Origin: Flaccisagitta enflata
Lineage: Eukaryota > Chaetognatha > Sagittoidea > Aphragmophora
Assembly (NCBI GenBank): GCA_965153355.1
Contig: OZ231126.1
Location: 100,316,001-100,380,000, forward strand
DNA: 64,000 nt
Direction of reading: 5' to 3'
Shown: positions 1 to 12,520 of the stretch, piece after piece
How the letters are laid out: every line of letters starts with the position of its first letter
Position numbering within the stretch: the stretch's first letter is position 1
Notes under the pieces: model-generated
The model's input: only the letters and a program-made list of their open reading frames with translations
Database searches by the model: none
Told to the model about the DNA's origin: nothing
Made by a program: the position numbers and the translations under genes

Positions 1-175
1 ATGTTTTATTCATTTGGCTCTCAATTCTAAACGAATAAAGATACAGGAACCAGCTTGGTCTCATTTGATAGATTTTTTGAAGATGCAAATTTTGAAAAAA
101 AAATCATCTCTCTGCTATCAAAATTGAGCAAGTTATGACACTTTAAAGCTGTGCTTACATTTATGGCCAAGATGG

Positions 176-830
176 TACACAGTGCTCCGGATCCCACCAC
201 CACGAAAAATAAGTACCCGTCACCCCCCTATCACCCCCCTATCACCACCAATTCACCTACACAGTGCTCCGGATCCCACCACCACGAAAAATAAGTACCG
301 TCACCCCTATCACCCCTATCACCACTGGCAATTCACCTACACAGTGCTCCGGATCCCACCACCACGAAAATATGCCCGTCACCCCCTATCACCCTATCAC
401 CGCAAGTTCACCTGCCTGGTGCTCCGGATCCCACCACCACGAAAAATAAATGCCGTCACCCCCCTATCACCCCCTATCACCACCAATTCACCTACACAGT
501 GCTCCGGATCCCACCGAAAATAAGTGCCGTCACTATCACTATCACCACCAATTCCACCTACAGTGTCGGATCCCACCACCGAATAAGTACCCGTCACCCC
601 CTATCGCCCCCTATCACCGCAATTCACCTACGGTGCTCCAGGATCCCACCACCAATCAAGTGTCACCCCTATCACCCCCTATCACCGCAATTCACCTACA
701 CGAATTATCGGTTCCACCACCCGCGAAAAATAAGTACCCGTCACCCCCTATCACCCCTTCGCACCAGTTCACCTACACAGTGCTCCGGATCCTGCACAAG
801 GCCACCGTCCCTCCCACCTCCACAATTCAC
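176..830. repeat. Minisatellite with TGCTCCGGATCCCACC core
   Basis: About eight imperfect copies of a unit of roughly 80-90 bp run head to tail. Each copy contains the core CAGTGCTCCGGATCCCACC, a CACGAAAAATAAGTACC block, and CCCCTATCACC strings whose number varies between copies. Copies become more degenerate after about position 520, with small deletions. The open frames here are a by-product of the C-rich repeat and are not treated as genes. The following 831-1131 is unique AT-rich sequence in which I see no feature. Confidence 0.85.
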
Positions 831-1131
831 TTTTTGACTTATCATTTCCAACAAACTGTGCACATAGTTATCACTCATCTTCTTTGTTCTATAAAAAGGC
901 TAAATCTGATTTTGCAGGCCTGCTTTGCCCTCGAGAAAGTAAAGTATAATGTCCTTACCAATTCCAGTTTCATTCTTATTTATACTGATATTCTAGAAAA
1001 CTTCTTTAACATATTTTGGAAAGCTGTACTACAATATGCAAATATGACTGATGTGAATTTTTTTAGCAATAAGCTTTGGCTCACTGAAGAATCGGCAATG
1101 CAATGGTCTGTTACATTCTAATGATATCTTA

Positions 1132-1310
1132 AAACAAGTGACGCGGGGTCACAATATCGTTGAGGATGGGTGGGCATCTCCATTCCCACACACACATACA
1201 CAAAAAGCTTCTAAAACACTTGTTTTCCTACTATTCAACTCTTGCTTACGGACAGACCGACAGACGGACAGACAAAGCCTCTTATAGAGGTGTGTGTCCG
1301 CAACTAAAGA
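1132..1310. mobile_element. MITE-like element, family M, copy 1
   Basis: The copy begins AACAAGTGACGCGGGGTCA and ends GTGTGTCCGCAACTAAA. Just inside the right end lies a short GGACAGAC/GACGGACAG tract. The neighbouring copy at 1401-1652 has the same start and end. The family is defined only by internal comparison within this window. No coding potential is seen and target duplications were not resolved. Confidence 0.5.
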
Positions 1311-1400
1311 GATACCGATGTTTCTTCCTTTTTCCTTTTTAAATTTCGCGAAGTCTTAACATAACGCCAGACAAAAGATCAAGATGGCATAAGTATAAAA

Positions 1401-1652
1401 AACAAGTGACGTGGGGTCAAAATATAGTTGCGGACAGGTGGGCAGGGGCATCCAACTCCCAGCCTCCCCCAACCACAACCCCAACCCCCCTCCAACACAC
1501 ACACAAACAATACCAACTGCAGCATCATGTATACGCGTTTTTCGCGTTTTCAACTCGAGCGTGACAACTCAAGCCTGACGGACCGACGGACAGATGGACG
1601 GTCGGACAGACGGACAGTCTCTTATTGAGTTGCGTGTCCGCAACTAAAAATG
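1401..1652. mobile_element. MITE-like element, family M, copy 2
   Basis: It shares the AACAAGTGACGTGGGGTCA start and the GTTGCGTGTCCGCAACTAAAA end with copy 1. The GACGGACC/GGACAGAC tract lies next to the right end. The ends match while the middle differs. The right terminus is itself a short hairpin (TTGCGTGTCCGCAA). Confidence 0.5.
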
Positions 1653-1792
1653 CTCTTGCCCACCTTGATCTCCCAGATGGCATTATGCTTTTTGTTTTGT
1701 TTTGTTTTTTTCTTTTCAATTCCGGAGATCCATTTTCAGTACTTTTTTTTGTTCATAATGCCATTAATTTTAAGATGTTTTGTTATGTTTAA

Positions 1793-1795
<3 letters not shown>

Positions 1796-1878
<83 letters not shown>

Positions 1879-1909
1879 TTCTCTGTTTCTCTCTTTCTCT
1901 CTCTCTCTC
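1796..1909. repeat. (CT)n microsatellite
   Basis: Uninterrupted CT for about 70 bp, then CT broken by TTT and GTTT variants. Serine-leucine open frames here are translation of the repeat. Confidence 0.97.
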
Positions 1910-2005
1910 AAAAGACATTCTGGACTTGTAGCGGTCCTAATGATTATCTTCGAAATAATAAAATCACACGCGAAAAGATGTTATGTACCGATCATTGCAG
2001 TTCAC

Positions 2006-2006
<1 letters not shown>

Positions 2007-2095
<89 letters not shown>
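2007..2095. repeat. (CT)n microsatellite
   Basis: A pure TC dinucleotide tract of about 89 bp. The following 2096-2991 is AT-rich unique sequence in which I can support no gene or element. Confidence 0.97.
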
Positions 2096-2097
<2 letters not shown>

Positions 2098-2987
2098 TGC
2101 ATTTTCGAATTTGTTTTGCTAGCTTCATTTACGTATATCTTAACTTATATACTGGTTACTTCTGTGACGATACCTACAATAAGGAAAGCCAACTGAGACT
2201 GGATGGCTCTCTTTGCTTTATTTTCGTTGAGAATTAAATAAAAAGACAATTAGTTATTGAAAACGCTGCCTCTACTTCAAATATCATTAGTTTCGCTTCA
2301 TGCTAATTTGTATGATATTGTAAGTCAACTTTTGCTCATATCTCCTTTCAAACTCAAAAGCGCAATTACGCGCATTACAGTTAAATCCGGAGAGTGAATT
2401 GGAACTAGAGAGAAACAAGGAAAATACGTATTTTCCAAAATCCTAGAAAATCCTGTAACTTTTATGAGCGAATTTGGATTCCCATTACTTTGTATGTGAA
2501 ATGAGAGAGAAAGCATTATGAGAAAACGTCTGTAAAAACGCTTTAAATTAAGATTTTTGAAAATTTCTTTTTGGACTTAGCCCCGAGACGACTCAATTGA
2601 TAACGTGAACTTTGAAAATTTGGCCATTGAAATGACCGCTATGGCTACTTATTTTTCATGTAAAATTACTGTGTGGTAGGTGCTAAAACAAACATGTATC
2701 AAAGTTTCTCAACACAGCGTTGCAATTTGGCCTCATCAAAATCCCGTAAAAAGTCGTTAAATATGGCATTTTAAGCTTTTTTTACAGCACTATTGCTCGT
2801 GCAACTGCTCTGGTGGTCAGAAATCAGTAAAACCATGATGAGTTGGCGCTAACATTAGAGCAGTGCGAGGAACTCAATAAGTGATATCGTTTGCCAATTA
2901 TTAACTACTAATCGTTTGCAGGTTTTGCCCACTTAAAACCGCCATAGATCGGTTACCAATCTTTGTCAACCAATATAAGTGTAACTG

Positions 2988-2991
<4 letters not shown>

Positions 2992-3050
<59 letters not shown>

Positions 3051-3076
3051 CTCTCTGACTCTCCCTCTTTCTGGCT
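2992..3076. repeat. (CT)n microsatellite with TGACTCTC end
   Basis: A CT tract whose right end passes into GACTCTCTCTGACTCTCCCTC, showing point decay at one edge only. Confidence 0.95.
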
Positions 3077-3177
3077 CACTAAGGGACTTGACAATGGCAC
3101 TTCCGTTCATGGGCCAAGTGATCACGTTGGATGATGATCAAATCGAGCGCACCTGTTTTAGTCAATTCATGGATGAT

Positions 3178-3366
<189 letters not shown>

Positions 3367-3407
3367 CTTTTTCATTTTGTGCTGTGTGTGCATTCCTTGG
3401 CATAAAA

Positions 3408-3648
3408 ACAAGGCTGGATACACGGCTACCCCAGTCGCGTGCGGGTGGGCAGGGGCTGAGGTCACTTGATTATTTGGACAGGAGCAGTGAGGCCAAAGAC
3501 CGCGAAAACCCAAAAAAGTAAAGTGTGATGGATGGAGGGATGGACGGACAAACCAATGGATGGACAGACTGATGGACCGACAGACTGACGGACCGACGGA
3601 TGGAGCGACAAAGCCGGGTGTAGAGTCGCGTAGCATGCAACTAAAAAG
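3408..3648. mobile_element. MITE-like element, family M, copy 3
   Basis: It begins AACAAGGCTGGATACACGGC, continues CAGTCGCGTGCGGGTGGGCA, carries a (GGACGGAC/GATGGACAGACT) tract, and ends GAGTCGCGTAGCATGCAACT then AAAA. The same two ends appear in reverse orientation at 34836-35040, which defines this as a dispersed element with variable GGAC-type repeats inside. No open frame is credible. The following 3650-4082 is unique sequence with no supported feature. Confidence 0.65.
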
Positions 3649-4082
3649 ATGGAAAAAGAATTTAAAACAAAATTGCAGCATACAAGTTGGGAATGGTTTT
3701 CTAAAAATATTTATCAAAAACATGAAGTGCAATTCACTCCAAGGCATAAGTGGCACATTGTATCAGAAGCAACAAGTGATAATTGCCCTCAAAAACTGGA
3801 AACCGGAAACCAGACACTGCGGTTTCTGCAACATCCGGAACCAGAAGTCGCATGGGGATTAGGAGGCTCGTCAAAATTGCATCGAAATTGCATCGAAATT
3901 GTGGCGAAAATGCTCTGTTGCAAGGGTCTAGCAAAAATACATTCATCCAGATATTTCAAGCGATTCAGAACAATTTCAAGTCATAAAAATGATATTGGAA
4001 GGCCAGAAAATGCCGTAAAAATGGAATATCTGACACTTTTCAGGGTAGTAATTGAGACAGTTAGGTCATTATCATCTCTAAT

Positions 4083-4254
4083 TGTGTGTGTGTGTGTGTA
4101 TGTGTATGCATGCGCGTGTGTGAGTGTGTGTGAGTGTGAGTATGTGTGTGTGTGTGTGCGTGTGCACGTGCGTGCTTGCGTGCATGCTTGTGTGTGTGTG
4201 TGTGTGTGTGTGTGTATCTGTCTGTCTGTCTGTCTGTCTGTGTCTGTCTGTGTT
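4083..4254. repeat. (GT)n/(GTCT)n compound microsatellite
   Basis: GT repeats with GTGA, GTAT and GCGTGC interruptions, ending in a TCTG tetranucleotide tract. Confidence 0.95.
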
Positions 4255-4415
4255 TAGCTACTTATGCAATATAATACTTTGCTGAGTTAACTATGTTTCA
4301 AAACCAGAATTAGAAACAAGTTGTGATTGATAATAGTACCGAACTCTCGGTCAAAATGAAGCATTCCGAGGCTTGTTCTTGCATTGCTCCCACCGCATGT
4401 TCACGAGCAAATCTC

Positions 4416-4708
<293 letters not shown>

Positions 4709-5027
4709 AAATGCAACACGAGCAGAGGAGTTGCATGGGCCTAAATACCCCAAAAAATGCCACAAATGCTATCTTAACTGCATTTTACGACCTTTTACGG
4801 TACAGTTGAGCTTCACTAGAGCACATGCCAAGGGGCTGGGCCAAATAATGCCTTATAGTGAGGCTGCCTTATTGCCAACATAGAAATAACTAAAAAATCT
4901 TTCAAGGGACTGTAAGTTAGATGCCTTAAAGGCGGGCATGCCTTATTAGCGGGAGCGCTCTAGCGGTGCTCCACTGTACTTTGACGGGACAATATTGCAA
5001 CACTGTTGAGAAACTTTATAATTTGTT

Positions 5028-5036
5028 TGTTTTAGG
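5028..5036. repeat. Target site duplication, left, element A
   Basis: The 9-mer TGTTTTAGG lies immediately before the terminal GATTTTTGTGTTTTGGCAG of element A. The identical 9-mer lies immediately after the other end at 20163-20171. Confidence 0.85.
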
Positions 5037-6479
5037 GATTTTTGTGTTTTGGCAGAACCCTGGCCTGGCAGAACCCTCTGCTTAGGAAATCGCTACTTTA
5101 TGGGGATCTTGGCCAGCAGAACCCTAGCAGACCCTTATTTTACTGACTTGGGGATCATGGCCAGCAGACCCTTATTCAATCTGGCAGAACGCCCATTATA
5201 GAAACCGGGATCAGTTTCAGCAGAACCCTTGTCTTTCTGGCAGAACCCCCTCATGTGAAACAATTCATAAAGCAGATCCTTTTCTACTATCTTGGGGATC
5301 ATAACTGGCAGAACCCTTGTCTTCCTGGCAGAACCCTCTCATGTAACACAATATATACAGCAGATCCTTTTCTACTATCTTGGGGATCATAACTGGCAGA
5401 ATCCTTGTCTTCCTAGTAGAACCATCTCATGTAACACAATACATACAGCAGATTCTTTACTACTAACTTGGGGATCATGGCTGGCAGAACCCTTGTCTTT
5501 CTGGCAGAACCCCTCATGTAACACAATATATACAGCAGATCCTTTACTACTCACTTGGGGATCATGGCTGGCAGAACCCTTGTCTTTCTGGCAGAACCCC
5601 TCATGTAACACAATATATACAGCAGATCCTTTACTACTCACTTGGGGATCATGGCTGGCAGAACCCTTCTCTTTCTGGCAGACCCCCTCATGTAACACAA
5701 TACATACAGCAGATCCTTTTCTACTAACTTGGGAATCATGGCTGGCAGAACCCATGTCTTTCTGGCAGAACCCCCTTGAGAGATGGAAAATATGTAGCAG
5801 AACCCTCTGTGATAACTTGGGCATCATGGCTAGCAGAACCATATTGAATCTAGCAGAACCCCCTCTATAGTTTCTGGGATCAGCTCCAGCAGAACCCTTG
5901 TCTTTCTGGCAGAACCCCCCGCATAAAACACAATACATAGAGCAGATCTTTTCTACTAACTTGGGGATCATGTCTGGCAGAACCCTTGTCTTTCTGGCAG
6001 AACCCCCTTGATAGATGGAAAACATGCAGCAGAACCCTCTGTACTAACTGGGGGATCATGGCTAGCAGAACCATAGTGAATCTAGCAGAACCCCCTCTAT
6101 AGTTTCTGGGATCAGCTCCAGCAGAACCCTTGTCTTTCTGGCAGAACCCCCTCATGTAACACAATACGTAGAGCAGATCTTTTCTACTAACTTGGGGATC
6201 ATGTCTGGCAGAACCCTTGTCTTTCTGGCAGAACCCCCTTGATAGATGGAAAACATGCAGCAGAACCCTCTGTACTAACTCGGGGATCATGGCTAGCAGA
6301 ACCATTGTCAATCTGGCAGAACCCCCTCTATAGTTTCTGGGATCAGGTCCAGCAGAACCATTGACTTTCTGGCAGAACCCCCTAATGGAAAACAATACAT
6401 TCAGCAGATCCTTCTCTTCCAATTTGGGGATTATGGCTAGCAGAACCTTTGGCTTCTTAGCAGAACCCTTTTTCATGTT

Positions 6480-6715
6480 TTGTAAAATATCTCATGTGAG
6501 ATGCTATCTCAGAAACCGGTAATCGTAAAAAGTTCCATTTGACAACTAGATGTAAATTGATGTTAGACATATAACAACATAAGATGACATGAACGGATTC
6601 AGAGATATGATAAAAAAACTGAAACTCACCATAATATGCAAATGAGTGCTAAAACGTTAAAAGTGGACTTAATCGTTTTCAGTGAATAAGGACATACATA
6701 CATACATACATACAT
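6480..6715 (+). repeat. Recurring spacer block within satellite A, copy 1
   Basis: This AT-rich block contains GAGATGCTATCTCAGAAACC, ACTAGATGTAAATTGATGTT and CATAATATGCAAATGAGTGC. Similar blocks occur at 7690-7965 in the same orientation and at 18597-18860 in reverse. It is therefore part of the higher-order unit of the arms. This copy ends in a (CATA)n tract. Confidence 0.85.
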
Positions 6716-7689
6716 ACAGCAGATCCTTTCTACTAACTTGGGGATCATGGCTGGCAGAACCCTTGTCTTTCTGGCAGAACCCACTTATGTAACACAACAC
6801 ATACAGCAGATCCTTTTCTACTAACTTGGGGATCGTGGCCGGCAGAACCCTTGTCTTTCTGGCAGAACCCCTGCATGTAACACAACACATACAGCAGATC
6901 CTTTTCTACTAACTTGGGGATCATGGCTGGCAGAACCCTTGTCTTTCTGGCAGAACCCCCTCATGTAACACAATACATACAGCAGATCCTTTCTACTAAC
7001 TTGGGGATCATGGCTGGCAGAACCCTTCTCTTTCTGGCAGAACCCCCTCATGAAACACAAAACATACAGCAGATCCTTTTCTACTAATTTGAGAATCATG
7101 GCTGGCAGAACCCTTGTCTTTCTGGCAGAACCCCCTTGATAGATGGAAAACATGCAGCAGAACCCTCTGTACTAACTTGGGGATCATGGCTAGCAGAACC
7201 AAAGTCAATCTGGCAGAACCCCCTCTATAGTTTCTGGGATCAGCTCCAGCAGAACCCTTGTCTTTCTGGCAGAACCTCCTCATGTAACACAATAAATACA
7301 GCAGATCCTTTCTACTAACTTGAGGATCATGACTGGCAGAACCCTTGTCTTTCTGGCAGAACCCCCTCATGTAACACAATACATACAGCAGATCCTTTCT
7401 ACTAACTTGGGAATCATGGCTGGCAGAACCCTTGTCTTTCTGGCAGAACCCCCTTGATAGATGGAAATCATGCAGCAGAACCCTCTGTACTAACTTTGGG
7501 ATCATGGCTAGCAGAACCATTGTCAATCTGGCAGAACCCCCTCTATAGTTTCTGGGATCAGGTCCAGCAGAACCTTTGACTTTCTGGCAGAACCCCCTAA
7601 TGGAAAACAATACATACAGCAGATCCTTCTCTTCTAATTTGGGGATTATGGCTAGCAGAACTTTTGTCTTCCTAGCAGAACCCTTTTTC

Positions 7690-7965
7690 ATGTTTTGTAG
7701 AATATGTCATGTGTGATGCTATCTCAGAAACCATTAATTGTACGACTTTCTAAGTGTCACCAAAAGTTCCATTTGACAACTAGATGTAAGTTGATGTTAG
7801 ACATATAACAACATAAGATGACATAAACGGTTTCAGAGATGAGATAAAAAAACTGAAACTCACCATAATATGCAAATGAGTGCTAAGACGTTAAAAGTGG
7901 ACCTAATCGTTTTCAGTGAATAAGGATGGTAAAAGTGTTTTCCATCAACTTTTGGGTCATGGCTA
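7690..7965 (+). repeat. Recurring spacer block within satellite A, copy 2
   Basis: Same sequence as the block at 6480-6715, but it keeps a segment (TACGACTTTCTAAGTGTCAC) that the first copy lacks and the reverse copy at 18597-18860 also has. It ends by re-entering the satellite at GGGTCATGGCTAGCAGAACC. Confidence 0.85.
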
Positions 7966-9789
7966 GCAGAACCCTAGCCTATCTGGCAGAACCCCCTCAT
8001 GTAACACAACACATACAGCAGATCCTTTTCTACTAACATGGGAATCATGGCTGGCAGAACCCTTGTCTTTCTGGCAGAACCCCCTCATTTAACACAATAC
8101 ATACAGCAGATCCTTTCTACTAACTTGGTGATCATGGCTGGCAGAACCCTTGTCTTTCTGGCAGAACCCCCTCTTGTAACACAATACATACAGCAGATCC
8201 TTTTCTACTAATTTGGGAATCATGGCTGGCAGAACCCTTGTCTTTCTGGCAGAACCCCCTCATGTAACACAACACATACAGCAGATCCTTTTCTACTAAC
8301 TTGGGGATCATGGCTGGCAGAACCCTTGTCTTTCTGGCAGAACCCCCTCATGTAACACAATACATACGGCAGATCCTTTTCTACTAATATGGGAATCATG
8401 GCCGGCAGAACCCTTGTCTCTCTGGCAGAACCCCCTTGATAGATGGAAAACATGCAGCAGAACCCTCTGTACTAACTTGGGGATCATGGCTGGCAGAACC
8501 ATAGTCAATCTGGCAGAACCCCGTCTATAGTTTCTGGGATCAGCTCCAGCAGAACCCTTGTCTTTCTGGCAGAACCCCCTCATCTAACATAATGAATACA
8601 GCAGATCCTTTCTACTAACTTGGGGATCATGGCTGGCAGAACCCTTGTCTTTCTGGCAGAACCCCCTCATGTAACACAATACATACAGCAGATCCTTTCT
8701 ACTAACTTGGGGATCATGGCTGGCAGAACTCTTGTCTTTCTGGCAGAACCCCTTAATGTAACACAATGAATACAGCAGATCCTTTCTACTAACTTGGGGA
8801 TCATGGCTGGCAGAACCCTTGTCTTTCTGGCAGAACCCCCTCATGTAACACAATACATACAGCAGATACTTTCTACTAATTTGGGAATCATGGCTGTCAG
8901 AACCATTCTCTTTCTGGCAGAACCCCCTTGAGTGATGGAAAACATGCAGCAGAACCCTCTGTACTAACTTGGGGATCATGGCTAGCAGAACCATAGTAAA
9001 TCTAGCAGAACCCCCTCTATAGTTTCTGGGATCAGCTCCAGCAGAACCCTTGTCTTTCTGGCAGAACCTCCTCATGTAACACAATACATACAGCAGATCC
9101 TTTCTTCTAACTTGGGGATCATGGCCGGCAGAACCCTTGTCTAGCGGGCAGAACCTCCTCATGTAACACAATACATACAGCAGATCCTTTTCTACTAATT
9201 TGGGAATCATGGCTGGCAGAACCCTTGCCTTTCTGGCAGAACCCCCTTGAGAGATGGAAAACATGCAGCAGAATCCTCTGTACTAACTTGGGGATCATAC
9301 CTAGCAGAAACATAGTAAATCCAGCAGAACCCCCTCTATAGTTTCTGAGATCAGCTCCAGCAGAACCCTTGTCCTTCTGGCAGAACCCCCTCATGTAACA
9401 CAATAGGTTAGATCCGCGAACAGGCATCGTCGTGACTTGAAAAATCATCATCTTTCAAATTTGTCTGTAACTTATCTTAACCTGCCCTACTGACCACCTG
9501 AAGTAGTTCCTACGATTATTGGCGCTTAACGAAGCGTAATGACTCAGTAAATGCAGATTTTTACTTAATTATGCAAATCAGGAAAATGAGCGCAAGTTAG
9601 TGCCTACGCGCAGCTGAATCTCCCCATTCTTAGCCACGATGACTTTTTTAAAATGCATATGCGCCTCCCGTGCATTAATAAGAGGCCATATCTGTTCATC
9701 GGTTGATGGGTTGGTTGGTCTGTCTCTACAACAAATGTTAGAAATGCGCAAAACTACTAATTTTGGCCTCCTCCTTTCTTTTCGTCACC

Positions 9790-10095
9790 TCTCATTTGTT
9801 CATTCATTAAATCAGTTGTTCATTCATTCAGTTGTTCATTCATTTGTTTAATCATTCATCCATTCAGTCATTTATTCATTCAGTCAGTAAGTCAATCATT
9901 TATTCAGTGGGTCATTCAATCATTTAGTTGGTCGTACATTCAGTCATTCATTCAGTCGTTCATTCATTCATTTAGTCGGCCATTCATTCATTTGGTCATT
10001 CTTCCATTCATTCAGTTATTCATCCATTCATCCATTCATTTGGTTGTTCATTTATTTGGTCGTTCATTCACTCCGTCATTCAAATCTTTCATCAT
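9790..10095 (+). repeat. (ATTC)n-type degenerate tetranucleotide repeat
   Basis: TTCATTCATT strings broken by CAGT, GGTC and GTTG variants over about 300 bp. The sequence before it (9406-9789) and after the CT tract (10310-11040) is unique AT-rich sequence without a supported feature. Confidence 0.9.
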
Positions 10096-10240
10096 TCAAA
10101 ACCTTCATACATATATATAGTTATTGACCAAAACATGGCCTCGTCATTTACTAGCCAGCTCGGCATCAAAAATACGGTAACATACTTTGGGAGGAGCGGC
10201 AACGCCAAAATCGACTTCTGATGTGATAGAGAGAGATGTA

Positions 10241-10244
<4 letters not shown>

Positions 10245-10309
<65 letters not shown>
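10245..10309. repeat. (CT)n microsatellite
   Basis: A pure CT tract of about 65 bp. Confidence 0.97.
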
Positions 10310-10310
<1 letters not shown>

Positions 10311-11059
10311 AAAAGAAGATATATTACTCCAAAACTATTTATAGTAATTAATTTTATCTTTTTTCTCCTGATAGATAATTTGATTAAGTTTTGCTACAAG
10401 CACAGAATGTCCCACTAACTAAAAAATCTTGACCTACTCACAGTAAATGAATATTGCATGTTCCACATGTAAGGATTTTTTTTCCCTCCAACTTTTTCTT
10501 GAATATATTTCATAGTTGTCATTTCTACACAAATTGAGCTGAATTGCTGGGCTTGGTCTAGAATTCAAGAGAATTTAATGTAGATTATATTGTAAGGAAA
10601 AAATGTTCTCACTGATTTTAATTTTGAACAATTTGCACACATTTTTCCAAAATTTTCCCAAATCTTGAGGTTTTTGCGGTGTTTTGGGGTCAAAATCAAT
10701 CATCACTGCATCACATAACTCAAATCTTTTAGTATTTCAAACAAAACTTCATTAATTCCTCATAACCAACACCGTAGGACCACTCTTGTTGAAAAACAGA
10801 AGCACTGCTGCTGTCTAACCTCATTTTTTCCATGGAAAAAAGCCACTTTTGGCTGAAAACGACTAATTTCTGTCATGAAATTTAGAGCAAATATATCAAC
10901 ACTGAGGCTTTAATTCTTTTTTTGTTACAAAAATTATCTATCACAGAAATAAAGAATCAAGTCTTAAATATTTTATGAGTAATATATCTTCTTTTCGCGA
11001 CATTTCGATCTAAAAGCGGTGTATCGCATAGTAGCAGATGGACCATGATGGTAAAATTC

Positions 11060-11215
11060 GGTCAGTCGGTTTCCGTTGGCTTTTTTTGGCGTTTGCGGGT
11101 GGTTTTTGCGTTGCTGCTCCTGCCCAATCATTTGATAAGCTTTATTTTATCACTGCTCCTGCCCACCCGCACGCGACTTCAGTAGCCGTGTATACAGCCT
11201 TGTTCAATTATGATT
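11060..11215. mobile_element. MITE-like element, family M, copy 4 (partial)
   Basis: It carries TTTTTTTGGCGTTTGCGGGT and CTGCCCACCCGCACGCGACT followed by GTAGCCGTGTATACAGCCTTGTT. This matches, in reverse, the ACGGCTACCCCAGTCGCGTG end of copy 3. The other terminus is not clear. Confidence 0.5.
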
Positions 11216-11271
11216 AAAATCCCTCTTTCACTATGAGATACAAAGTGTCTTATTCGCAGAGGATTTTTTTT

Positions 11272-11466
11272 TGGTTGCTAGCGACTCTATAAGAGGCAGT
11301 GAAGGTCCGAAGGAAGATTCGGAACGCGAGAATTTGAGTGACGCGAAATAACACTTTTTTATTAAGGTCCCTGCCCATTCACATACCAGCCCCCACCCAC
11401 CCGCGTTATTGCCCCAGCCTACCCACTAGCGACTACTTATTAGCTATGTATCCAGCCTTGTCTTTT
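11272..11466. mobile_element. MITE-like element, family M, copy 5 (diverged)
   Basis: It opens with GGTTGCTAGCGACTCTATAA and closes with AGCGACTACTTATTAGCTAT then CCAGCCTTGTC, a decayed version of the family ends. The centre has CTGCCCATTC and CCCACCCACCCGC instead of the usual GGAC tract. Confidence 0.4.
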
Positions 11467-11627
11467 GAAATTAAGTATATACATATTTATAAAAACGTCA
11501 AGGCTTGATATGGCTCTAAAATTATGAACATTCTATCCCTTTCAAGCGCTTTAGGAGAACATTGGGGAGATTTTGCCACAATCGTAGCATGGAAAACCCT
11601 ACTATCCAATAGCTTTTACTTTGTTGA

Positions 11628-11736
11628 GAATTTTGTTTCACTTTTTGTTTAGTAGAAAGTAGAATTTTGTTTCACTTTTTGTTTAGTAGAAAGTAGAATT
11701 TTGTTTCACTTTTTGTTTAGTAGAAGTAGAAAAACA
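11628..11736 (+). repeat. 34-bp tandem repeat, three copies
   Basis: The unit GAATTTTGTTTCACTTTTTG followed by TTTAGTAGAAAGTA is present three times, the last one base short. Copies are almost identical. Confidence 0.9.
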
Positions 11737-11828
11737 GAGCCATCAATGAAATTGACAAAAAAAAAAGTTTTGGCCTACATTCACAAGCCTGACAAAGCCG
11801 GTACTTTTATACTTACCCAGGATCGCAC

Positions 11829-12520
11829 ATGGTCAGCGGTACCCGATGCCTTGCGTGAATGATTAGCTGAAGTATAGAGTGAGAGCAGGGCAGCGGCCCA
11901 AAAGGGCCAATGTCCTGTAGGACATAGGGGTGAATTTTCATACGTCCTCAGAGGGCATATTTGAGGCCTTGAAAGGGAACTTTGCATTTTTTCAATTTTT
12001 TGTCAATTTGCCATATTATTAGATGGGAATTTTATATTCATTTCAGTTTTTGGGCAGCGGCCCCGATTTCATACATATGAGGAATTTTCTCCTCCTCCTT
12101 CTTCTCCCTACCCCCCTTCCCTCTAGCCTCCAGGCCCATATCTCAGCCTCGTGGCCCATATCCCAGCCTTGAGATCCAAATCTCAGTCTTGAGGCCCAAA
12201 TCCCAACCTCAAGGCCAAAATCCCAATCTCAAGGTCCAATTTCCAGCCACAAGACCCAAATTCCAGCCACAAGGGATTTGGGCCTCACATCTGGGATTTG
12301 GGCCTTGAGGCTGGGATATGGGCCTTGAGGCTGAGATATGGGCCTGGGGGCTGGGGGAAGGGGAGGTGCGGAGAAGAAGGTGGAGGAGGAGAAAATTCCC
12401 CATATATGTGAAAGCTTAGGTCATCGACCGCTTCGAGGCCGCTGCCCTGCTACCCCCTCATTAACCCCACTCCACTTAAGCAGGGCATGGGTACCACTGA
12501 CCATCTAACGCTTTTACGAC
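11829..12520. mobile_element. F-family foldback element, copy F1
   Basis: The left end ATGGTCAGCGGTACCCGATG pairs with the reverse of ATGGGTACCACTGACCAT at the right end. Inside each end lies a GCAGCGGCC-type block, followed on the left by GTCCTGTAGGACA. The middle is an inverted pair of 20-bp minisatellite tracts (12130-12380) whose units resemble GGCCCAAATCCCAGCCTTGA and switch strand near 12265. A further fragment with TGTCCTACAGGACATCGGCC follows at 12610-12650. It is non-coding. The following 12660-13654 has no supported gene; it includes a short GACGACAACGA tract at about 13040-13090. Confidence 0.65.

Larger units (their letters stand above)
5037..9405 (+). repeat. Satellite A array, left arm of element A
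   Basis: Tandem units of about 87 bp contain GGCAGAACCCTTGTCTTTCT, then GGCAGAACCCCCTCATGTAA, then CAGCAGATCCTTTCTACTAA and CTTGGGGATCATGGC. A variant unit ending in AGATGGAAAACATGCAGCAG alternates with it, giving a higher-order pattern. Non-satellite blocks near 6480-6715 and 7690-7965 are near-copies of one another. Open frames across the array are repeat translation. Confidence 0.95.

Noticed and set aside
3649-4257. 202-codon plus-strand frame
   Set aside because: The last third is the GT microsatellite and the rest lacks any recognisable domain or splice context.
5292-9451. Repeated Cys-rich frames (GFCQKDKGSASHDPQVSRKD and similar)
   Set aside because: Satellite A monomers of 87 bp are a multiple of three and keep a frame open. 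The same sequence is open in other frames and ends at repeat variants rather than at gene-like boundaries.
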